Shown: positions 59,899 to 64,000 of the stretch, one piece after another
Layout: each line of letters begins with the position of its first letter
Numbering within the stretch: the first letter of the stretch is position 1
Origin: VAZQ01 sp963712565
GTDB taxonomy: Bacteria; Pseudomonadota; Alphaproteobacteria; Rhizobiales; Xanthobacteraceae
Assembly (NCBI GenBank): GCA_963712565.1
Contig: CAVQIP010000055.1
Coordinates: 434,001-498,000 of the forward strand
Direction: 5' to 3'
DNA: 64,000 nt
Notes under the pieces: generated by a model
Database searches by the model: none
Told to the model about the DNA's origin: nothing
Seen by the model: only the letters and a program-made list of their open reading frames with translations
Translations under genes and position numbers: made by a program

Positions 59899-60423
59899 AT
59901 GCGTCGGTTGGAGCTTGCGCAAACGTCAAACCTCTCGACACGGGCGCTACAGTTTCTACTAGACCTGCCGGACCTTGATGCGCCCCGGGAGGAATTGATA
60001 CGCACATTGTGCGTGTTGGCCGCAGAGGCTCAGCCCGGCGCCATTGTGGGTGGCACCATCATTGACGGCGCCTCGGCCACAATCGACAGGGCTGTTTTTC
60101 CCAGCCTGCCGGACTCGTTTGTGAGCAGACTGCCTCGAAGCCCGATTGCGCCACCCTACGTCGGAACGTGCGCGCAGGCGGTGTGTCAGAGACAACGGGT
60201 CACGTGCTCAAACATTTCGACTGAAACACGTTTCAATGCCGGGTGGCGGCGTGTGTTCCTCGGCCAAGGCATCCAATCGGTGCAATCCGCTCCCGTATTC
60301 AGCTTCAACGGGAAGGCTCTTGGTACCTTCGTTGTGGCATTCAATGAGCCAAAGGCCGCCACTTCCTTCGACGTCGAACTGATGGCGTTCGGCGCGTATG
60401 CAATGCACACCATTCTTCAATAA
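59899..60423 (+). CDS. Stand-alone GAF domain protein
   Basis: A 174-residue protein, all of it one GAF domain: 'ALQFLLDLPDLDAPREELIRTLCVLAAEAQPGAIVGGTIIDG', 'GTCAQAVCQRQRVTCSNISTETRFNAGWRRVFLGQGIQSVQSAPVFSFNGKALGTFVVAFNEPKAATSFDVELMAFGAYAMHTIL'. The 'GTCA.AV......V.C..I' pattern is that of GAF domains from sensor kinases and diguanylate cyclases, but no output domain is attached. It could be a ligand sensor acting on a partner, or a fragment of a larger sensor. Confidence 0.8.
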   Translation: MRRLELAQTSNLSTRALQFLLDLPDLDAPREELIRTLCVLAAEAQPGAIVGGTIIDGASATIDRAVFPSLPDSFVSRLPRSPIAPPYVGTCAQAVCQRQRVTCSNISTETRFNAGWRRVFLGQGIQSVQSAPVFSFNGKALGTFVVAFNEPKAATSFDVELMAFGAYAMHTILQ

Positions 60424-60662
60424 TTCCGGCCCCCTCAGTGTACTCGCCTAAGACGTGCCGTCGGTAGCCGCAACGCGCGGAACGCGAAGCGCGTATTTGT
60501 TGCAGAGCGCGGGGTAGATTACTACCTCAGTAGAGGTTAACTCAGTTAAGTCCCAGGAGTTTAAAGAAGTAATTTGCCTTTCGGCAGCGGTTAACATGCT
60601 ACCAATCCTAGTTTTCTTCTGCCCGGCGCCTTCGCCTGGGCTCTCCCATTTGGGGCGACGAA

Positions 60663-61673
60663 ATGATCGTCGATTTCCAACACCATTACACACCGCCCGA
60701 GCTGATGGAGCAGGGCACAGGCGACGGTCACGTTCGCCTCGACGAAAACGGCAATCCAAATTACCGGTTCAATCCGCTGCTCGCCGATCTTCCTGCGCAT
60801 GTGCGGATGATGGACAAGGCGGGCATCGACGCTGCCGTGCTCTCCTGCGGTTCGGGCTTCGATCAGCCCAACCTTGCCACCTGCCGTCTGATCAACGACC
60901 GCATGCACCAGGCCGAACTGGACTATCCCGGCCGCTTCATCGGACTCGCGCACGTCCCGGCGCTCAATCCGCAGGAGGCATTGGACGAGCTTCGTCGCTG
61001 CGCCGTCGAGTTCGGGTTCCCCGGTGTCGTTATCGCGTCTGAGGTTCAGGGACAGCCACTGGATGCACCGAGCTTACGCCCCTTTTGGAAGGCGGCTGCC
61101 GACCTCGAGCTCTACGTCTTCATCCATCCTCCGCCGCGACTCATGGGCTGGGCGTACATGGATGCGGACGACCTCTGGCGCATGCTTGGCTGGGAATTTT
61201 CGCTGATGCTGGCGACAGTGCGGCTGATCAATAGCGGTCTTCTCGATGAGCTTCCCGCATTAAAGATTCAGGTCTCGCATTTCGGGGGCGGCATCGCGCG
61301 TTACCTCCCGCGCATTCGTGGGCTCCAGAATCGTGAGAGTGCCGGCACGGCGCATATTCCACGGCATTCCCGGATGCCACGCGAGCCATTTGATCATTAT
61401 CTACAGCATCGGTTGTTTTACGATTGTGCCGGATGGTCAGGTCCCGACTATGCGGCCGAGCGAGGCGCTGAATGGGTGCGCGTCGGTCTGGCCGAGCTGC
61501 CGCCTGCGCGGGTCGTCTTCGCCACTGACTATCCTCAGGCGGTTCGTGACGACGATGAGGTGGTTGCATACGTTAAGGCCGTAAGCGCCCTCGGGTCGGA
61601 AGCGCAGGCGGTTCTCAATGGCGCCAGTGTGAAGAACCTCATCCCGAACCTAAGCGAATCTAGGCCTCTGTGA
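60663..61673 (+). CDS. Amidohydrolase-2 family enzyme (ACMSD-like decarboxylase)
   Basis: A 336-residue TIM-barrel metalloenzyme. The usual first HxH is 'QHHYTPPEL' (His-His here), followed by 'DKAGIDAAVLSCGSGFDQPN', 'YPGRFIGLAHVPALNPQEALDELRRCAVEFGFPGVVIASEVQGQPLDAPSLRPFWKAAADLELYVFIHPPP' (metal His), 'IQVSHFGGGIARYLPRI' (His) and 'VFATDYPQ' (metal Asp). Such enzymes decarboxylate aromatic or muconate-type acids or hydrolyse related bonds. It is the only clearly catabolic enzyme in the right third of the window and stands alone. Confidence 0.88.
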   Translation: MIVDFQHHYTPPELMEQGTGDGHVRLDENGNPNYRFNPLLADLPAHVRMMDKAGIDAAVLSCGSGFDQPNLATCRLINDRMHQAELDYPGRFIGLAHVPALNPQEALDELRRCAVEFGFPGVVIASEVQGQPLDAPSLRPFWKAAADLELYVFIHPPPRLMGWAYMDADDLWRMLGWEFSLMLATVRLINSGLLDELPALKIQVSHFGGGIARYLPRIRGLQNRESAGTAHIPRHSRMPREPFDHYLQHRLFYDCAGWSGPDYAAERGAEWVRVGLAELPPARVVFATDYPQAVRDDDEVVAYVKAVSALGSEAQAVLNGASVKNLIPNLSESRPL

Positions 61674-61683
61674 TTTGTCCGCT

Positions 61684-61806
61684 TCACGGGTTCTTGCTCT
61701 TGATCCAGTCACGGGAACGACCGGATCGATAGCGCGAGCCGAGACGCTTCGACACGATGCCCTCAAATCCCAACGCGCAGGCGTGCCGGAATACAATATC
61801 GCCACG
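61684..61806 (-). pseudogene. DNA ligase C-terminal fragment
   Basis: The minus strand reads 'RGDIVFRHACALGFEGIVSKRLGSRYRSGRSRDWIKSKNP' and a stop at 61684. 'FRHACxLGxEGIVSKRxxSxYRSGRSxDWIKxKNP' is the conserved end of the adenylation domain (motifs IV-V) of ATP-dependent DNA ligases. The frame continues upstream for about 60 codons of unrelated sequence ('SLNDWIEFGFTAGQYKNTR'). With the N-terminal remnant at 59033-59203 it brackets 59.2-61.7 kb, in permuted order. Confidence 0.75.
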
Positions 61807-61979
61807 CTCGGCCAAACGGTCGAGGCGGTCGTGAGGCCGCCCTAACTCGCCACCCGTGAACTTTGTTCCGTCCGGTCCGCATTCGCAGCAATCTGCCTGA
61901 CAGATATTTTGTACTGAACGGGTATTTTTGTACTGGCCTGCGGTGAACCCGAATTCGATCCAGTCGTTGAGCGACTGAC

Positions 61980-62414
61980 ATGACGAATGTGGGTCACTCA
62001 GTTCGGCGGACGGGGCGCAGAGACGCCACCAAATTCACGCCCCAAGCCGTCCAGAAAATAAAGGAGTTGGTGGCACAAGGGGTTAGCCGCGACGAGATTG
62101 CTAATCTACTTGACGTGACTCTAGGTTCCCTTCAAGTGACGTGCTCAAGATTGGGAATTAGCTTGCGACGAAATCCGAACGTCTCAGCGCGCCACACGCT
62201 CTATGCCAGGGGAAGGGCTATTCCTGCCCCGGTCTCAATCGGCATTGTGGACCTGCAAAAGCACAAGACCGAGGGGGTGTCGCAGGTGGCAGCCCACGAC
62301 GCGCCTTTGGCCAAATATGCGGTAACCATGAGTCGCGGAGGCAAAGAGGTAGCGAGTGATATTCCACTAAACAGTGCGAACGCATTGCTCTGCTCTTTTT
62401 GCTTGTACCATTGA
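61980..62414 (+). CDS. HTH protein, C-terminus probably replaced
   Basis: A 144-residue frame. The N-terminal 65 residues 'TGRRDATKFTPQAVQKIKELVAQGVSRDEIANLLDVTLGSLQVTCSRLGISLRR' form a clear helix-turn-helix found in many Bradyrhizobium proteins. The second part 'YAVTMSRGGKEVASDIPL' matches the start of the usual C-terminal domain, but then the frame runs through 'NSANALLCSFCLYH' into a different gene, so the normal C-terminal helices are missing. The HTH may still bind DNA. Confidence 0.65.
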   Translation: MTNVGHSVRRTGRRDATKFTPQAVQKIKELVAQGVSRDEIANLLDVTLGSLQVTCSRLGISLRRNPNVSARHTLYARGRAIPAPVSIGIVDLQKHKTEGVSQVAAHDAPLAKYAVTMSRGGKEVASDIPLNSANALLCSFCLYH

Positions 62415-62698
62415 TGTCTGCGTGCTCGCCGAACGAATCGCAGCTTGACTCAATCGCCAACCAACTGAGCGAGGCCGCTAGCCGATGCGTGCGGGACGTT
62501 CGGGATCACAGTCTGAAATACGAGGCTTCCGACAATTGCCGCTCCCTCGGCAGAATAGCAAAGCAGTACGTAGACGCTGGGGGATTCAAGGATACTACCC
62601 CTTCCCATGCTGACCGTATTGCGGAGAGCGCAAGGGCAAGAGCTTGGATGGCGCTGGCAATTTCAAAAACTGGCGATCAAGGTTTGAGCGTTTGGTAA
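62360..62698 (+). pseudogene. Small lipoprotein-like gene without its start
   Basis: The frame is open from 62360 and encodes a lipoprotein signal 'IALLFLLVPLMSACSPNES' (lipobox LMSAC) followed by 'QLDSIANQLSEAASRCVRDVRDHSLKYEASDNCRSLGRIAKQYVDAGGFKDTTPSHADRIAESARARAWMALAIS'. No ATG/GTG/TTG precedes the signal core; the first possible starts (TTG 62399, ATG 62414) would cut it. The 5' end overlaps the end of the HTH gene, so a deletion has probably fused the two. Translation from TTG 62399 is possible. Confidence 0.5.
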
Positions 62699-62808
62699 AT
62701 CAGGCGGACGCGGCTTGCCTAAGGGGCCGCTCTCCACAGGACGGCCTTTTCATTCCGGCCAAGGACGGATAACGTTACCCTTCATGGTGGTAGTTCCTCA
62801 TCAACTAG

Positions 62809-62832
62809 GCCCCGCTTCGGCGGGGCTTTCTT
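62809..62832 (+). terminator. Intrinsic terminator GCCCCGC-TTCG-GCGGGGC
   Basis: A perfect 7-bp GC stem with a stable TTCG loop followed by TTTCTTA. It reads on the plus strand downstream of the lipoprotein stub. Confidence 0.85.
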
Positions 62833-62844
62833 ATCTTGACTCGT

Positions 62845-62873
62845 AAGAAAATGCCCCGCCGGGTGGGCGGGGC
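62845..62873 (-). terminator. Opposing intrinsic terminator GCCCCGCC/GGCGGGGC
   Basis: An 8-bp stem (62853-62860 and 62866-62873) with, on the minus strand, the tail ATTTTCTTA. Together with the plus-strand terminator 20 bases to the left it forms a back-to-back pair that isolates transcription on both sides. Confidence 0.75.
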
Positions 62874-62970
62874 AAGTTTATCGTCATGGAGGAGGAGGTA
62901 ATCTCCTCCGATCCTCCAAACTTGCGACCGCAGGGTTTGGTTCCCGCAGGCTCTTTGATTTTGTCAATTT

Positions 62971-63291
62971 TTGGTAGGCGCGACACTCGCCGGACGGTAT
63001 GGCGCTGCAGCACACGCCGAGTCTACCCTGGCCGATGCCACGCTCGACCGCCCCCATCCCAAGCCCGACCGTCGCCGCGCGCTCGAATTGCTTGCCTCAT
63101 GCCCCGACGGCTGCACCGAAGCGATCATGCTCGCGCATGGGTTCACGACCGAGTTGCTGGTCCGGCTTGTACGTGACGGGCTCGCGAGCGTTACGGCCGA
63201 GAACATGGTCGCAGGCGGACAGAAGCTGGAGATCGCAAGGGTGAAGATCACGGCGGCGGGGCGGAAGGCGCTCGCGGAGGCGGCACGGTGA
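62971..63291 (+). CDS. Small wHTH-like protein of the accessory region
   Basis: The confident part runs from about 63030: 'DATLDRPHPKPDRRRALELLASCPDGCTEAIMLAHGFTTELLVRLVRDGLASVTAENMVAGGQKLEIARVKITAAGRKALAEAAR', with the helix-turn-helix/wing look of small DNA-binding proteins ('RALELLAS..GCTEAIM..HGF..ELLVRLVRDGLAS'). The start (TTG 62971 shown) is uncertain. Its stop overlaps the next gene (GTGA). Such proteins are frequent in prophage or island remnants of Bradyrhizobium. Confidence 0.6.
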   Translation: MVGATLAGRYGAAAHAESTLADATLDRPHPKPDRRRALELLASCPDGCTEAIMLAHGFTTELLVRLVRDGLASVTAENMVAGGQKLEIARVKITAAGRKALAEAAR

Positions 63292-63470
63292 AGTGCGCGC
63301 GCTGCCGCGACATCGGCTGGGTGTGCGAGACACATGACGACCGGCCGTGGGATGGTGATCACGCGTGCGGCTGCGGCGCGCCGGGCATGCCGTGCCCGGC
63401 ATGCAACGTGTCCAACGCCGACAACCCGCCGCGACTCCCGGCTGGCTTCCAACGCGACGATGATGACTGA
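63288..63470 (+). CDS. Small Cys-rich protein
   Basis: A 60-residue protein starting at GTG 63288 overlapping the previous stop. It is rich in Cys/His: 'KCARCRDIGWVCETHDDRPWDGDHACGCGAPGMPCPACN', similar to DnaJ-type zinc modules. It ends with Asp-rich 'RDDDD'. Likely zinc-binding; common in phage-like islands of this bacterial group. It overlaps the next frame by 8 bases. Confidence 0.65.
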   Translation: MKCARCRDIGWVCETHDDRPWDGDHACGCGAPGMPCPACNVSNADNPPRLPAGFQRDDDD

Positions 63471-63702
63471 ACATCTCATCCTCAAACGCGCCGCCGCTTC
63501 CCGCTCCTCGGGCGAGTGGAGCGAGGACGACTATGACGTGCTAGCTGACGGCGTTGTGGTCGGCCGGATCATGAAGGCCGCCGCCGCGCCGGCTCGACAC
63601 CGTAAATTCAAACCCAGGCCCTGCCGAAATTACCGCGCTTGCCGAGACGCGCGAGACGGCGATGGCGGCGTTCGCCAAGAGTTGGTGGCGGGGGTGACCT
63701 AG
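63463..63702 (+). pseudogene. Disrupted small protein ('MTEHLILKRA' type)
   Basis: The start 'MTEHLILKRAAASRSSGEWSEDDYDVLADGVVVGRIMKAAAAP' is a small conserved accessory protein. The usual end, 'ETRETAMAAFAKSWWRG', is present but in another frame (about 63645-63697), and the central part of the family is missing. An indel of the middle has therefore broken the gene; the annotated frame runs to a TAG at 63702. Confidence 0.65.
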
Positions 63703-63881
63703 GCCGGGCTGGCGCGCGCGGCAACGGCTCGCAAAAAAGTGTCCCATTGGCCGCCCCGGCTGGGCTTTATTTTTTGGATTTCCGTCCCCGCGCCGGCAGA
63801 AGCGCGATGCTCAACGGCTCGGCGAGTAGCGTGTACGTGCTGGGCGGATCCGAAGTCTGCCCGCAGGCCCAAGGCATGGAA

Positions 63882-64000
63882 GATGATGCCGAACGCATGC
63901 TGGTCGACCTCTTCATCCTGCGGGGCATTCCCGGTCACATCCGGTACAACAACGGACCGGAGTTCGTGGCAAGGCCGTGCAGGAAGATCGCGGCGCGGTG
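63882..64000 (+). mobile_element. Remnant of an IS3-type transposase (OrfB, DDE domain)
   Basis: The frame gives 'LVDLFILRGIPGHIRYNNGPEFVARPCRKIAA'. Functional IS3-family OrfB has 'DLFILRGVPxHIRSDNGPEFxAxAVxxWIAA'; here the catalytic Asp of 'SDNGPEF' is Asn ('YNNGPEF'), and the part after 'VA' fits only if one base and then two more are lost ('aaggccgtgcaggaa..gatcgcggcg'). The 5' part of the transposase is not found to the left, and the element runs past the window end. It is a decayed copy. Confidence 0.7.

Overview
The window looks like chromosomal DNA of a high-GC alphaproteobacterium of the order Hyphomicrobiales, most likely Bradyrhizobium/Xanthobacteraceae-like. The grounds are the strong G/C third-position bias, the abundance of Bug-type receptors of tripartite tricarboxylate transporters, a DUF992 protein, the 'RREFITLLGG' type of ABC_sub_bind receptors, and dispersed palindromic elements of the kind common in that group. 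This placement is inference from protein style; no rRNA or tRNA gene was seen.

Positions 1-44 kb are ordinary metabolic and transport DNA: a DUF1800/DUF1501 pair; an ECF sigma/anti-sigma pair; an ABC exporter; a PQQ-type sugar dehydrogenase; a MarR regulator, a GST and a phytanoyl-CoA dioxygenase-like enzyme; an iron-type receptor; an aspartate aminotransferase; a divergent EF-G paralogue; MsrP; a modular GH18 chitinase-like protein; a complete tctCBA transporter with a cyclase-type hydrolase; a livHMGF transporter (livF frameshifted) with a convergent receptor gene; and a catabolic cluster read from a LysR/M24-peptidase divergent promoter (M24 hydrolase, PEP-utilising enzyme, two D-2-hydroxyacid dehydrogenases, Bug receptor). 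Several 70-170 bp palindromic or MITE-like elements sit between these genes.

At about 44.15 kb the character changes. A lipocalin-like gene has lost its 5' end, and a tyrosine recombinase gene faces away from the break, preceded by two copies of a 16-bp repeat. Next comes an unusual array of eight ABC_sub_bind (PF04392-type) receptor genes (46.0-54.8 kb) with no permease or ATPase gene. Six of them are joined by 4-bp stop/start overlaps and share near-identical gene ends. The first copy has lost its export signal and is fused to a remnant of another gene. By sequence style the subtypes run A-B-C-D-A-B-C-A, which suggests block duplication. An intact small gene follows copy 1, and a decayed copy of that small gene lies after copy 8.

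From 55 to 64 kb the DNA is gene-poor accessory sequence: short Cys-rich or zinc-ribbon proteins, an acyl-carrier-like protein without the phosphopantetheine serine, a ribbon-helix-helix protein, a stand-alone GAF protein, an amidohydrolase, two DNA-ligase remnants in permuted order, several fused or frameshifted gene stubs, and at the right edge a decayed IS3-type transposase. The most notable signal is the recombining orphan receptor array together with its boundaries.
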